DNA of 48,674 nucleotides from assembly GCA_900314825.1 (NCBI GenBank), contig OMWS01000015.1, positions 1 to 48,674 of the forward strand. Reading direction: 5' to 3'. Shown piece by piece: positions 9,301-19,712 of the stretch. Each line of letters begins with the position of its first letter. Within the stretch, counting starts at the first letter, position 1. Source of the stretch: an uncultured Veillonellaceae bacterium (GTDB lineage Bacteria > Bacillota > Negativicutes > Selenomonadales > Selenomonadaceae). The notes under the pieces are model-generated. The model saw nothing but the letters and a program-made list of their open reading frames with translations. It did no database searches and was not told where the DNA came from. The translations under genes were made by a program, and so were the position numbers.

Positions 9301-9366
9301 TGGGAGAAACGGCCCCGCCACTGGTGCTTTCGCCGCCCGCCGCCGTTTCCGTGCGAAGCGGCTCAT
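6331..9366 (-). CDS. Multi-domain glycosyltransferase: GT2 + TPR region, then methyltransferase-like + GT-B domain (probable fusion of two genes)
   Basis: A 1011-codon ORF. Residues about 36-130 are a family 2 glycosyltransferase (SACVIVRDGAEDI, ELIVVDTGSQDAT, DSDERL), followed to about residue 384 by helical TPR-like repeats. Residues 386-402 are translated from a dispersed palindromic DNA repeat (8160-8211). A second module begins at Met417 (ATG 8118), which has its own AGGAG six bases upstream. That module has a SAM-binding-like motif (VLEFGCGTGADG) and then a C-terminal glycosyltransferase-like part (FFGALNREKDW, SDLKFIESAGHGAVVLASP). I think the repeat bridged two adjacent genes in frame; the second may still be made separately from 8118. 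Its start overlaps the preceding gene's stop by four bases. Confidence 0.8.
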   Translation of the reverse strand: MSRFARKRRRAAKAPVAGPFLPSVAAVTPEAADAKPFVLSACVIVRDGAEDIAWCLESFVGEVDELIVVDTGSQDATVEIARRFTPQVYPFAWRDDFAAAKNFALSKAHGTWAFFPDSDERLSDASRGGRLREAATLADAQGADALQLVRHEIDMAGQPVGLPDNPAVRMIKLVPDLCYRDPIHEYLAYADGHHVAIANIRAEDILLLHRGYAPERQAAKTARNLALLEKLEREGTEKLFLHYYLSGAYLNLGRWEDVCREVELSLAAGEHPVTGELEIWRNYQSAAEKLGDTARLRAVCERTRREAPELPDSYARLAVLAMNAGDYAQAEQLFMDAQQREAAFPAACPKDYDTFRTALPQVEELLAECRKNLKETKTMEKRTRPKPPPLGEVPSECEAERVTQLRDSRSEEQEKRMAKKQAEPKKSAPQVIRTTMPKVAVPSAEEQAATWFAGQLPAAARTVLEFGCGTGADGVAFLRRQPACRYYGVTRRAADVAAAARVLTGACVGTAEAYDFTQTGLSDLDCIAYGPEDSVAITAETLRAHAAHLSERGQMVFMLRNPAYFRDALAALAGHPEPAAGRRTLEELVKLLRAAGMASVYVVPQKDAQEQALAKDEATVVLFQQLTTWGAAHGCPAPENGRDLWTRSFVVRAARQKTAPIYVQSIIGEATVTARVRVEEPDSFLRAELGWILQSSATQMRFAPKKVAGSIAIRQRHGFTSVEEALQTTKTLREHFDLIFYEIDDNPILWHEKNVASAYLDYRAVHAVQVSTPALAEVVRPYNPHVFVLENQLMELPAPRDYVAEAQKRDGRVTIFFGALNREKDWQDILPALNRVAKTHAGKVFFRVLADPLFYQALETQDKEFVADPKQWEGRFVPYPVYQKVLHTADIALLPLHDSAFNRTKSDLKFIESAGHGAVVLASPTVYERTVVDGCTGCIYRNPKEFEAKLTHLIEDDAYRRAIAAAAYQYVKEHRLMSQHYLERAKIYKELLAQKDALDRELMARIADVKK
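8160..8211. repeat. Dispersed palindromic repeat lying inside a coding region
   Basis: CCCTCTCCGCCTCGCATTCG followed by CTCGGCACCTCCCCCAAGGG and GGGAGGC. It matches the non-coding repeat at 14130-14175 almost base for base. In the minus-strand reading frame it encodes the proline/glutamate-rich linker at residues 386-402 of the glycosyltransferase ORF without a stop codon. Confidence 0.8.
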
Positions 9367-10610
9367 GGCAACGCCTCGAAGACCATATCAACCTGTTTCT
9401 GCACGCAGTCGCGCAGGTTGTAGCGCGTGAGGATCGTCTCGCGCGCCGCCTTGCCGAGGCGCTTGCGGAGTCCCGGATTGTTCAGGAGTTCCTCGATGCG
9501 CAGCGCGAGATGCTGCGGCGAGCGGAAGTTCGCGAGGAGGCCGTTCTTGCCGTCCTCCATGACCTCCTCGACCGGCGGCGTCTTCGAGCCGACCATCGCG
9601 CAGCCGAAGCTCATCGCCTCGAGGCACGACCACGAGAGGATGAACGGACGCGTGAAGTACACGTGCACCGTCGACGCCTGCAGCACCATCTGGTACTCCG
9701 GACGATTCAGATGCCCGACGAAATGGACGCGCTTCTTGTCATACTGCACGCGCTTGTCCATGTATTCTTTCCACGACTTCGCGTCTTTCGGCTTCGCGCC
9801 GTAGCACGTCGTGTCCGTACCGACAATGACGACGTGGAGCTTCGGACGGCGCTTGAGGAGCAGCGACACGGCCGAGATGAACTGCGGATAGCCGCGGTAC
9901 GGCTCGAGGCCGCGCGACACGTACGTCAGGATCTCCGGGCACTTCGAGAGGTCGAGCGCCTCGCGGCCCGGTTTTCCGTCTTTTCCTTCGATGGCCGGCA
10001 AGATGAGCTTGCGTCCGGCCTGCGGATGGCAGAAGTCCGTGTCGATGCCCTCGTGGATGACGCGCATTCCCTTCTGATACATCTTCGGGAACTGGCTCCT
10101 CTGCCACTCCGTCGGCGTGAAGCGCACGTCGCACGAATCGAGATTCATGAGGTGGAAGCTGTCACGCGTGCGGATGCGCATCGCCTCCGAGGGCGCCATC
10201 GACTCGTTCGGGAAGAACGCCGCATCGCCGCCATACGCCTTGTAGTACCATTCGAAATAGCCGAGCACCGGCACATCGGGGAAAATATCCTTCGTGAAGA
10301 GCGTCGAGCCCCAGCCCGTGTGCGCGATGATGGCGTCCGGCTTGAAATGATGCTTGTCCCGGAGCTCCTCGAGCGCTTTCGCGACCGACTGTCCTTCGAT
10401 GATGGCTTCCTCGACAGGCTTGAGGTACGGATGCGTGTCCTCTTTCGGCTTCGAGATCGGCTTGTAGAGCGCGATCTGCACGCCCTGCAGCTTGTTGCCA
10501 TTCGTGCGCTGCGTCAGATACAGTACGCGGTTGCCGCCCATCGTCGCGAGCGCTTTCGAGAGATGCCAGAACTGCGCAGGGAAGTTCGGATGGATGAAAA
10601 GGAAATTCAT
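9363..10610 (-). CDS. Glycosyltransferase family 4 (GT1-type)
   Basis: A 415-residue GT-B retaining glycosyltransferase of the family 4 type. The N-terminal acceptor domain starts NFLFIHPNFPAQFWHLSKAL. The donor domain holds VSRGLEPYRG at mid-protein and the E-x7-E-like region SWSCLEAMSFGCAMVGSKTP followed by VEEV (residues 326-350), where nucleotide-sugar is bound. Its ATG is six bases after the stop of the ABC transporter gene, and its stop overlaps the next glycosyltransferase gene by four bases (ATGA). It is therefore cotranslated with secretion and glycosylation genes, which suggests the glycan acts on the secreted protein or the same surface structure. The sugar donor cannot be read from sequence. 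Confidence 0.88.
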   Translation of the reverse strand: MNFLFIHPNFPAQFWHLSKALATMGGNRVLYLTQRTNGNKLQGVQIALYKPISKPKEDTHPYLKPVEEAIIEGQSVAKALEELRDKHHFKPDAIIAHTGWGSTLFTKDIFPDVPVLGYFEWYYKAYGGDAAFFPNESMAPSEAMRIRTRDSFHLMNLDSCDVRFTPTEWQRSQFPKMYQKGMRVIHEGIDTDFCHPQAGRKLILPAIEGKDGKPGREALDLSKCPEILTYVSRGLEPYRGYPQFISAVSLLLKRRPKLHVVIVGTDTTCYGAKPKDAKSWKEYMDKRVQYDKKRVHFVGHLNRPEYQMVLQASTVHVYFTRPFILSWSCLEAMSFGCAMVGSKTPPVEEVMEDGKNGLLANFRSPQHLALRIEELLNNPGLRKRLGKAARETILTRYNLRDCVQKQVDMVFEALP

Positions 10611-10616
10611 GGAAAA

Positions 10617-12740
10617 TTACTCCTGTGCCATATACAGATGATAATAATATCCCTTGCGGGCCATGAGCTCGGCGTGCGAGCCCGCCTCGACGATGCGGCC
10701 GTGATCCATCGCGAGGATCGCGTTGCAGTCGCGCACGGTCGAGAGACGGTGCGCGATCGTGATCGTCGTGCGGCCTTTCGCGATGTCCGCCATATTCTGG
10801 AGGATCTTCTGCTCGCTCTCCGTATCGAGCGCGCTCGTCGCCTCGTCGAAAATGAGAATTTTCGGGTCGAGCAAAAGCGCGCGCGCGATCGCCACGCGCT
10901 GCCGCTGGCCGCCCGAAAGCAGCGAGCCGCGCTCGCCGACGAACGTGTCATAGCCTTGCGGCATATCCTTGACGAAATCATCGACGCCCGCGAGCTTCGC
11001 GGCCTTCTCGATGGCCTCGTCGCCGATGTTCGGCATGGCGATGGCGATGTTTTCTTTAATAGTTCCAGCGAACAGGAAATTTTCCTGCAGCACGATGCCG
11101 ATCTGGCGGCGCAGCCACGCCGTCTCGACCTGCGCGATGTCGACGCCGTCGACGAGCACGCGGCCGCTCTCCGGCACGTACAGGCGCTGCACGAGCTTCG
11201 TCAGCGTCGACTTGCCGGAGCCCGAGCGGCCGACGATGCCGACGTGCGCGCCCGGCGCGATCTTGACGGAGATATCCGTCAGCACGTTTTTGCCGTCGGC
11301 CTTGTAGCGGAAATTCACCTTGTCAAAAATCACTTCGCCGCGGAGCGCCGGCAGCGTCGTGCGGTTCGGGTTGAACGCCGGCTCGCTCTTCTCGTCCATG
11401 ATGTCGCCGAGGCGCGCCATGGAGACGCGGATCTGCTGGAAATACTGCCACATATTGACGAGGCGCAGCACCGGCGCGATGACCTGTCCGGCGAGCATCT
11501 GGAATGCGATGAGCTCGCCGACCGTGATCTTCCCTTCCATGACCTGGTACGCGCCGATCCAGAGGATCGCGAGGTTGAACGACATATTGAGGAACATGCC
11601 GATGCAGCCCGCCGCATTCGCGAGGTTCAGCACGGAGAGCGCGCTCTTCAGATAGCGCGACAGCACTTCCTCATAGCGGTCGACGAACGTCTGCTCGACG
11701 CCCATCGTCTTCACCGTGCGCACGCCCGTCACGGCCTCGATCGTGAACGACTGCTGCTCGGACGCGAGCAGGAACCGCTCGTTGATGCGTTTTTTATAGA
11801 CCGGTGCGATGACGGCATTCAAAAGGATGTACAAGGGGATCGTCGCCCAAACGATGTACGACAGCGTCGAGCTGTAGATGAACATGACCGTCAGGTACAC
11901 GACGGCGAACACGACATCGAGGACGACCGTCAGCGACGAGCCCGTGAGGAACGTGCGGATCGTCTCGAGCTCGCCCATACGCGACACGACGTCGCCGACC
12001 TGCCACTTGTCAAAATACTTGACGGGGAGCTCCGTGACCTTGCGGAAGAGATGCGACGAGAGCGTCACGTCGATCTTGTTCGTCGTGTGGACGAAGAGAT
12101 AGGCGCGGAGAGCTGACATCCACTGCGAGAACAGCGCGACGAGGATCATGCCTCCGAGCATGACGTCCATCGTCGAGATGCTGCGGTGCGTCAGCACGCG
12201 GTCGATGATCGTCTGCGTGAAGAGCGGTGTCAACAGGCCGAAGCCTTGGAGGATCAAAGAGATGAAGAGCACCTGGATGAGGAAGCTCTTGTACTTCGCA
12301 ACGACGGGGATGAACCAGCGGAAGCCGAACTTCTCCACCTTGTCCGTCAATTTCTCGATGCGGAAACGCTTCGCGAAGAGGATGACTTCGCCCGTGAACG
12401 CGGAGGCGAACGCTTTCGGATCGGCAAAGCCCTGCTTGCCGGCCGCCGGGTCGAAAATGAGCGGCTGCCCCTTGTCATTGAAGCCGCGGCAGAGTACATA
12501 ATTGCCGTTTTTCATGCGGCAGACGGACGGGCGCGGCATCTTGGACAGATGCGCGGGTGCGACGCCTTCGAATTTGCGTGCGCGCAGGCCGATGTCGCCG
12601 GCCGCGCGCAGCAGGCCGACGGTGTCGACGCCGTCCTTGTCCACGATGTAGGCGCGCGCGAGCTGGCTGTAGTCCGCCGGGATCTTGAAGTGCGCCGCGA
12701 CGTTGACGAGGCACGCAAGAGCGGTATCGATTGTTGCCAT
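10617..12740 (-). CDS. Type I secretion ABC transporter/ATPase (HlyB/RtxB-like)
   Basis: This 707-residue inner-membrane exporter has an N-terminal C39-peptidase-like domain (1-125), a membrane domain (about 160-430) and an ATPase. Walker A GRSGSGKST begins at 504, LSGGQ at 608, Walker B ILIFDE at 628 and the H-loop histidine is at 664, all intact. In the C39-like domain the usual DCGPACL is DTALACL, so the catalytic Cys is Thr. This is expected for exporters of RTX proteins without a cleaved leader. The start is one base after the HlyD stop. With the second ABC gene (14504-16639) it may form a heterodimer. Confidence 0.93.
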   Translation of the reverse strand: MATIDTALACLVNVAAHFKIPADYSQLARAYIVDKDGVDTVGLLRAAGDIGLRARKFEGVAPAHLSKMPRPSVCRMKNGNYVLCRGFNDKGQPLIFDPAAGKQGFADPKAFASAFTGEVILFAKRFRIEKLTDKVEKFGFRWFIPVVAKYKSFLIQVLFISLILQGFGLLTPLFTQTIIDRVLTHRSISTMDVMLGGMILVALFSQWMSALRAYLFVHTTNKIDVTLSSHLFRKVTELPVKYFDKWQVGDVVSRMGELETIRTFLTGSSLTVVLDVVFAVVYLTVMFIYSSTLSYIVWATIPLYILLNAVIAPVYKKRINERFLLASEQQSFTIEAVTGVRTVKTMGVEQTFVDRYEEVLSRYLKSALSVLNLANAAGCIGMFLNMSFNLAILWIGAYQVMEGKITVGELIAFQMLAGQVIAPVLRLVNMWQYFQQIRVSMARLGDIMDEKSEPAFNPNRTTLPALRGEVIFDKVNFRYKADGKNVLTDISVKIAPGAHVGIVGRSGSGKSTLTKLVQRLYVPESGRVLVDGVDIAQVETAWLRRQIGIVLQENFLFAGTIKENIAIAMPNIGDEAIEKAAKLAGVDDFVKDMPQGYDTFVGERGSLLSGGQRQRVAIARALLLDPKILIFDEATSALDTESEQKILQNMADIAKGRTTITIAHRLSTVRDCNAILAMDHGRIVEAGSHAELMARKGYYYHLYMAQE

Positions 12741-12741
12741 A

Positions 12742-14097
12742 TTACCGCTCCCTCAGTGCTTCGTCTTTGTATTTGCGGAACGGATCGAGGAAGAAGTCGA
12801 TGATCTTCTTCTTCTTGATCTTGATTTCCGCCGTGACATTCATGCCCGGCGTGAGGTCGATGCCGCTGTCATCATTTTCGAGGCCGAGCGTCAAGCGGTA
12901 TTTCTGGAACGTCTGCTTGTCCTGCACGTCCGAGCCCGCGTCCGGCGAAATCTCGTCGACGGTCGCATTCACCATGCCGAATTTCTGGAAGTTGAATGTC
13001 TCGACCTTCACCTCGGCCGTCTGGCCCTGCTGGATGAAGCCGATATCCTTGTTGTCCGCGTACGCTTCGATCTCCATCGTTGCGTCGTCCGGCACGATCA
13101 TCATAAGGCCCTGGCCTTCCGAGACGACGCCGCCCAAAGTATGCACGGCGAGCTGGTTCACGCGGCCCGAGATCGGCGCTATGATGACGGACTGCTGGTT
13201 CGTCTCATTTGCTTTCTTGAGCTCTTCCTCGATGGCATTGTACTGGCGCTTCGCCTCGACGAGCTGCGACATCGTGTCCTGGCGGTACGCGCTGTCCGTT
13301 GTCGCGAGATTGTCCTGCGCCTCGGCGAGCTTTCCCTGCTGCTCGAGGATGGATTTTTCCGTCGCGTCGGCATTGCGCTGGTACTCGACGCGCGTCGCGC
13401 GCGCTTCGAGCAGCTGGAAGTAGCTGATCGCGTCCTCCTCCATGAGCTGCGTCAGGCGGTCTTCCTTCTCCTGCGCGACCTGCTGCAGCGCACGGTACTT
13501 CTTCAGCTGCGCATCGGAGCCCTCGACGGCGGCCGCGGCCTGCTGCACAGCCGCGAGGTTCTTCTCCTGGTCAGCGGCGAGCTTCGCGCGGCGGCTCTCA
13601 TAGAGCGTGACCTGCGCTGCGATGTCCTTCTGCTCGAGCAGCCCCTCGGGGTCCGAGGGCGGCGTGAAAGGCGCGTCCTGCATCTCGGCATTCAGGCGGT
13701 CGACTGTCATGGCGTAGTAGGCGGCCTGCTTCTTCAGCTGATCGACGTCGGCCTGCGTCTTCGTCGTATCAAGCACGACGAGCGTCTGGCCCGCCTCGAC
13801 GTAGTCGCCTTCCTTGACGCCGAGTTCCTTGATCGCGCCCTTGTTCTGCGACTGCACGATCTTGACGTTGCCGACCGGGATGACTTTGCCATTCGCGACG
13901 GCGACTTCGTCGACCTCGCCGACGCAGATCCAGATCGCGCCGACGACCAAGAGCGCGACGAGCGTCCAGAGCACCGCACGGCCGACGGGCGACGGCGGAG
14001 TCTCCGTGACTTCGAGGATCGACGGCAAAAATTCCGTCTCGCGGGCATCCTGCTCGCCCTCCCCGATGAACTTGTTCCAGAGTTCTTTTAGTTTCAT
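12742..14097 (-). CDS. HlyD-family type I secretion membrane fusion protein
   Basis: This 451-residue periplasmic adaptor has a short cytoplasmic N-terminus and one membrane segment at about 42-62 (WTLVALLVVGAIWICVG). A split lipoyl/barrel-sandwich domain follows (VQSQNKGAIKELGVKEGDYV at the start, VIIAPISGRVNQLAVHTLGG after the hairpin). Between them is a long glutamine-rich coiled coil (about 105-320), then a beta-barrel domain. It should bridge the two ABC transporters to an outer-membrane TolC-like channel, which is not in this window. AAAGGT lies seven bases before the ATG. It follows a 406-bp repeat-filled gap from the upstream ABC gene and is nearly contiguous with the downstream one. 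Confidence 0.95.
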   Translation of the reverse strand: MKLKELWNKFIGEGEQDARETEFLPSILEVTETPPSPVGRAVLWTLVALLVVGAIWICVGEVDEVAVANGKVIPVGNVKIVQSQNKGAIKELGVKEGDYVEAGQTLVVLDTTKTQADVDQLKKQAAYYAMTVDRLNAEMQDAPFTPPSDPEGLLEQKDIAAQVTLYESRRAKLAADQEKNLAAVQQAAAAVEGSDAQLKKYRALQQVAQEKEDRLTQLMEEDAISYFQLLEARATRVEYQRNADATEKSILEQQGKLAEAQDNLATTDSAYRQDTMSQLVEAKRQYNAIEEELKKANETNQQSVIIAPISGRVNQLAVHTLGGVVSEGQGLMMIVPDDATMEIEAYADNKDIGFIQQGQTAEVKVETFNFQKFGMVNATVDEISPDAGSDVQDKQTFQKYRLTLGLENDDSGIDLTPGMNVTAEIKIKKKKIIDFFLDPFRKYKDEALRER

Positions 14098-14129
14098 AAA
14101 GATTACCTTTCTATCCTAATACCATCTGA

Positions 14130-14227
14130 CCCTCTCCGCCTCGCATTCGCTCGGCACCTCCCCCAAAGGGGGAGGCTTTGCAACCTTTGCCTCCCCCCTT
14201 TGGGGGAGGTGGCTTGCGAAGCAGTGG
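14130..14227. repeat. Pair of inverted palindromic repeats
   Basis: Two copies of the CACCTCCCCC-AAA-GGGGGAGG-type palindrome face each other (14130-14175 and 14188-14227), separated by 12 bases. The first copy matches the in-gene repeat at 8160-8211. With the element at 14231-14450 they fill the gap between hlyD and the upstream ABC gene; no gene is seen there. Confidence 0.75.
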
Positions 14228-14230
14228 CTT

Positions 14231-14450
14231 CCAACAGCAGCCTTCCCCTCAGGGGAAGGGGGACCGCGAAGCGGTGGAAAGGGTACTTGGGTGCGATTTG
14301 TAACAGTTTTGATGTTTGTAACATAGCAGTACGATTTCAGAGGACGTTATGCTATGAGGATCCGATATCTTTGCCTGGCTATCGCACCCTTGTACCCGCT
14401 CCACCGCTGACGCGGTCCCCCTCTCCCAGAGGGAGAGGCTGCTGTTCTCG
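14231..14450. repeat. Inverted-repeat (MITE-like) element, copy 2
   Basis: The ends are complementary (CAACAGCAGCC at the left, GGCTGCTGTT at the right) and enclose a roughly 110-bp core. Read on the minus strand, the core shows AGCCAGGCAAAG, CCTCATAGCAT and CGTACTGCT, matching AGCCAAACAAAA, CTTCATAGCAT and CGTACTGCT of copy 1 on the plus strand. The copies are thus inverted relative to each other. No transposase gene is present. Confidence 0.7.
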
Positions 14451-14503
14451 TGACGTCCCGTTTCTTATCTCCTGAATGTGCGTCTTCGAAATTTCGTATA
14501 ATT

Positions 14504-16639
<2,136 letters not shown>

Positions 16640-16662
16640 AGAAAAACTCCTTTATTTCACTC

Positions 16663-16708
16663 AGCCTCCCCCCTTGGGGGAGGTGGCCCCGTAGGGGTCG
16701 GAGAGGGT
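16663..16708. repeat. Dispersed palindromic repeat upstream of the ABC transporter gene
   Basis: GCCTCCCCCCTTGGGGGAGG followed by TGGCCCCGTAGGGGTCGGAG and AGGG, the same family as at 47490-47535. It is followed directly by a perfect 16-bp palindrome, GTTACTACGTAGTAAC (16707-16722). Confidence 0.75.
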
Positions 16709-16771
16709 TACTACGTAGTAACTACATTAGTACATTATCGCAAAAAGAAAGGAAAAAGACAAGCAGAAAAG

Positions 16772-16808
16772 AAAAAAAGCACGGCCTCCCGCGTCCGGGA
16801 GGCCGTGC
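16772..16808 (-). terminator. Rho-independent terminator of the RTX gene
   Basis: On the minus strand a perfect 12-bp stem (GCACGGCCTCCC with GGGAGGCCGTGC) and a six-base loop are followed by TTTTTTT. It ends 46 bases after the RTX stop, so the abundant secreted protein would be uncoupled from the transporter genes downstream. Confidence 0.9.
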
Positions 16809-16854
16809 CTGATGCCTAGATGAATCTAAGCGGGAATGCTACATGGTTGTCGGA

Positions 16855-19518
16855 TTACTCATCCGTCTTCTGGCTGAACGTTGCCGTCTTCGTGTCATAC
16901 GTCCACGACGTGCCGTCGGAGAGCGTGAAGGTCTTGACACCGCTCGAGAGGTTCTGGATCGTCAGCGTGGAGCCGTCCGTGAGAGCGAACGTCATCTTGC
17001 GCTTATCCGTGCCAGCGACCAACTTCTCATAGTCGATGTCAGCGCCGGAGACGTTCCAGAGATAGATGCTGTCCGTATCCTTGGAAGCCGTGATCGTGTC
17101 GTTGCCGTCGCCAAGGCCGAAGAAGAACGTCGTCGCGCTGCCGTCCGTGTTGCCTTTGAGCACATCGTTGCCCGAGGCGCCAAAGCCGCCGTACAGCGTG
17201 CTCTCGCCCTTGCCGCCGATGATCGTGTCATTCGAATCCGTCGCGCCGAAGAGGATGTTCTCGCCCGTGGCATCCGATGCATCGAGGACTTCGACGTTCG
17301 CGATGGACGTGCCATTCCACGTGTTGCCGAGCCAGAGCTCATTGTGCTCGCTGCCCGTGACCTTGACCGTATCGGCCTTGTCACCGCCGAAGTACACACC
17401 GACTTCTTCATCATACGTCAACGTGTTCTTCGTGTCCGTCTTACCGAACTTCGCCTTGAAGGAATCCTGGCCATAGACCGAAAGCGTGTATGCTTTGTCG
17501 ACATCCGTACCCTCGACCAGCATCGAATCGGAACCAATCGCCAGCGTGAGGCCGTTGTTGTCACGCGAGAAGCCCGTCGTCGCCTGGAAGAAGACGATCT
17601 GGTCATCATCGCTGTCATAGGCCGCGACCGTGTCGTTGCCGAAGCCGGTGCCGAAGTAGAACGTATCATCGCCGTCGCCGCCGACGAGGCTGTCGCCCTT
17701 CGTGCCGAGGCCGACAAGCGACGTCGTGCCCTTGCCGGCCTTGATCGTCGTAGCGTCTTTGCCGGTGATGAGGATGTCGTTGCCATCGTCCGCCGACATA
17801 TCGAGGTACTGGATGTTCTCGTACGTGCGTGCATCGTCGTAGTAGTGCGTATTCGAAAGGTCGATGACGCGATCTGCGACGCCTGCAGCGCCCGTGATGC
17901 TCGCGCCCGCGCCCTTGACGCCGTAGATGATGGAAGCGCCATCATCGATGGTAGCGCCCTTGGCGATAATCTCGTAGTTCGTCGTCGTGCCGGCCACATT
18001 GACCTTCAGGTCGACGCTGCCGCTCTCTACGCTCGTTGCCCCCGTGAACGTCGCGGAAGCACCCTTGATGGAAGCTTTGAGCGCACTGTCGTCGCCATTG
18101 AATGCGAAGCCAAGATCCGACGCGTCATCGACATAGAGCGTGAGCGCGTCATCGTCGAAGCTGATCAGCTTGCTTGCGCCCGTGACCACATCATCGCCGC
18201 CCTTTGCCGTGAGGCCGACCACGACGTTCGAAGCGCCTTCCGCGAGGCTGATGGAGTCATTGCCACGACCGCCGTTGACCGTGTCGTTCGCGCCGACGAT
18301 GATAGAGTCTGCACCACGACCGCCCGTGATGACATCGCCCTGCGTATCGTTCAGATCTGCCTGGACGTAGAAGTTGTCGACTTCGCTCGAGAGGTCAATC
18401 GTCGTCGCATCCGCGCCGACCCATGCATAGCGCTGGCTCGTGCTGGCATCTTTGGAGAGCTCCGCCTTGTAAGCGCCGTTCGTCGCTGCGATCTGGACGC
18501 CCACCTTGTCGCCGCTGATGACGCCGTCCGTCGAGAGCGTGACGTCGGCGCCCGCTTTCGTAGCGCCGAGCCCCTCACCTAGGACGATCTTATCCGTGCC
18601 GTACGTGTAGTCCTGCAACGAAACGCCCGTCGCGCCGATGGACACCGTGTCTTTGCCGTCGCCGAGCGTGATCGTCGTCGCATCGCCAGCCGCGACAACG
18701 ATGGAATCATTGCCCGCGCCAGCATCGATCGTCGCACCCGTCGCGCCGATGGAGATGACATCATTGCCGTCGCCGCCCGTGATGTCCGCACTCGCGCCCG
18801 TCGCGAAGATGCTGTCGTTGCCAGCGCCGCCGTCGACCGTGACATTGCTGCCGCCGATCGAGATGCTGTCGTTGCCATCACCGCCCGTGATATTAACTTT
18901 ATTGCCCGCGATGCTCGCGACATCGTTACCAGCGCCAAGGTCGACCGTACCGCTGATGATGGAAGCGAAGACGGAGTCATTGCCTTCGCCGGCATCGATC
19001 TTGCCATTATCGCCGAGCACGATGATGGAGTCATTGCCCATGCCGGCCGTGACGTCCGCATTCGTGCCACTGATGGAAATCTCATCGTCGCCCGAGCCAG
19101 CATCGACCGTGACGCTGTTGCCGCCGATGATGATGCTGTCTTTGCCAGCACCCGTCTTGACATCCGCTTCGTTCGCACCCGTCGCTGCGCTCGTGATGGT
19201 ATCATTGCCGCTGCCAAGATAGAGATGGACACCCGTGCCCGCGATGGACACGGAGTCATTGCCGGCCGTACCGTAGAGGTAGGTTCCGATCGAGACAGAA
19301 GCCGCATGTGCAGCGCCGCCGAGCGTGATGGAGTAGCCACCGACGGAGTCATAGACGCCCAGCTGCTCCGCATTGCTGTAGAGCTTCATTTCCTTGCCGC
19401 TGACTTCGCCAGCCTTCGTCCAGCCGGACTTCAGCGACTCTTCCGGATACGCCGTCGTTCCGCTGACCGTGAAAAAGCCGGACAAATCAGCGGTAAGATT
19501 AATTACCTGGCCTGCCAT
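16855..19518 (-). CDS. RTX-type (hemolysin-type calcium-binding repeat) secreted protein, likely type I secretion substrate
   Basis: An 887-residue acidic protein with no N-terminal signal peptide and no cysteines evident. From about residue 80 to 320 it carries roughly a dozen GGxGNDxIxI nonapeptides spaced 18 residues apart, each alternating with a degenerate nonapeptide (for example DGGAGNDSI then GDGNDVISIG). Further GGxGxD repeats occur near the middle and towards the C-terminus (GGDGDDTFYFG, GLGDGNDTITA). These fold as calcium-binding beta-rolls after export. The last 60 residues lack repeats and probably hold the secretion signal. There is no RtxC-like acyltransferase nearby, so a structural or adhesive surface protein is likelier than a pore-forming toxin. 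ATG 19518 has AGGAGG ten bases upstream; an upstream in-frame ATG at 19635 coincides with the predicted transcription start. Confidence 0.88.
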   Translation of the reverse strand: MAGQVINLTADLSGFFTVSGTTAYPEESLKSGWTKAGEVSGKEMKLYSNAEQLGVYDSVGGYSITLGGAAHAASVSIGTYLYGTAGNDSVSIAGTGVHLYLGSGNDTITSAATGANEADVKTGAGKDSIIIGGNSVTVDAGSGDDEISISGTNADVTAGMGNDSIIVLGDNGKIDAGEGNDSVFASIISGTVDLGAGNDVASIAGNKVNITGGDGNDSISIGGSNVTVDGGAGNDSIFATGASADITGGDGNDVISIGATGATIDAGAGNDSIVVAAGDATTITLGDGKDTVSIGATGVSLQDYTYGTDKIVLGEGLGATKAGADVTLSTDGVISGDKVGVQIAATNGAYKAELSKDASTSQRYAWVGADATTIDLSSEVDNFYVQADLNDTQGDVITGGRGADSIIVGANDTVNGGRGNDSISLAEGASNVVVGLTAKGGDDVVTGASKLISFDDDALTLYVDDASDLGFAFNGDDSALKASIKGASATFTGATSVESGSVDLKVNVAGTTTNYEIIAKGATIDDGASIIYGVKGAGASITGAAGVADRVIDLSNTHYYDDARTYENIQYLDMSADDGNDILITGKDATTIKAGKGTTSLVGLGTKGDSLVGGDGDDTFYFGTGFGNDTVAAYDSDDDQIVFFQATTGFSRDNNGLTLAIGSDSMLVEGTDVDKAYTLSVYGQDSFKAKFGKTDTKNTLTYDEEVGVYFGGDKADTVKVTGSEHNELWLGNTWNGTSIANVEVLDASDATGENILFGATDSNDTIIGGKGESTLYGGFGASGNDVLKGNTDGSATTFFFGLGDGNDTITASKDTDSIYLWNVSGADIDYEKLVAGTDKRKMTFALTDGSTLTIQNLSSGVKTFTLSDGTSWTYDTKTATFSQKTDE

Positions 19519-19639
19519 AAAAAAACAACCTCCTAAAATGTTTCCCGCAGGAGCGATGCCCCCGCGATCGCCTTGGATACCTCTGTACCTTTGTGCTTTG
19601 AGAGAATCTGGTAGAGAGGAGAAATGAACTTTCATCGCT

Positions 19640-19668
19640 ATCCTACCATAACGGCAGGAAAAAGTAAA
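19640..19668 (-). promoter_or_regulatory. Predicted promoter of the RTX gene
   Basis: On the minus strand, TTTACT (19663-19668), a 17-base spacer ending in TGG, and TAGGAT (19640-19645), an extended -10. Transcription would begin near 19633, giving a leader of about 115 nt. Confidence 0.55.
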
Positions 19669-19712
19669 GAAATTTTGTTCGAAGATGGGAAAAAAGGAGG
19701 GAAACTGCTACT

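Noticed and set aside
16855..19518. Pore-forming RTX toxin
   Set aside because: RTX repeats are present, but there is no RtxC-type acyltransferase gene and no hydrophobic pore domain; only repeat and unassigned segments are seen.
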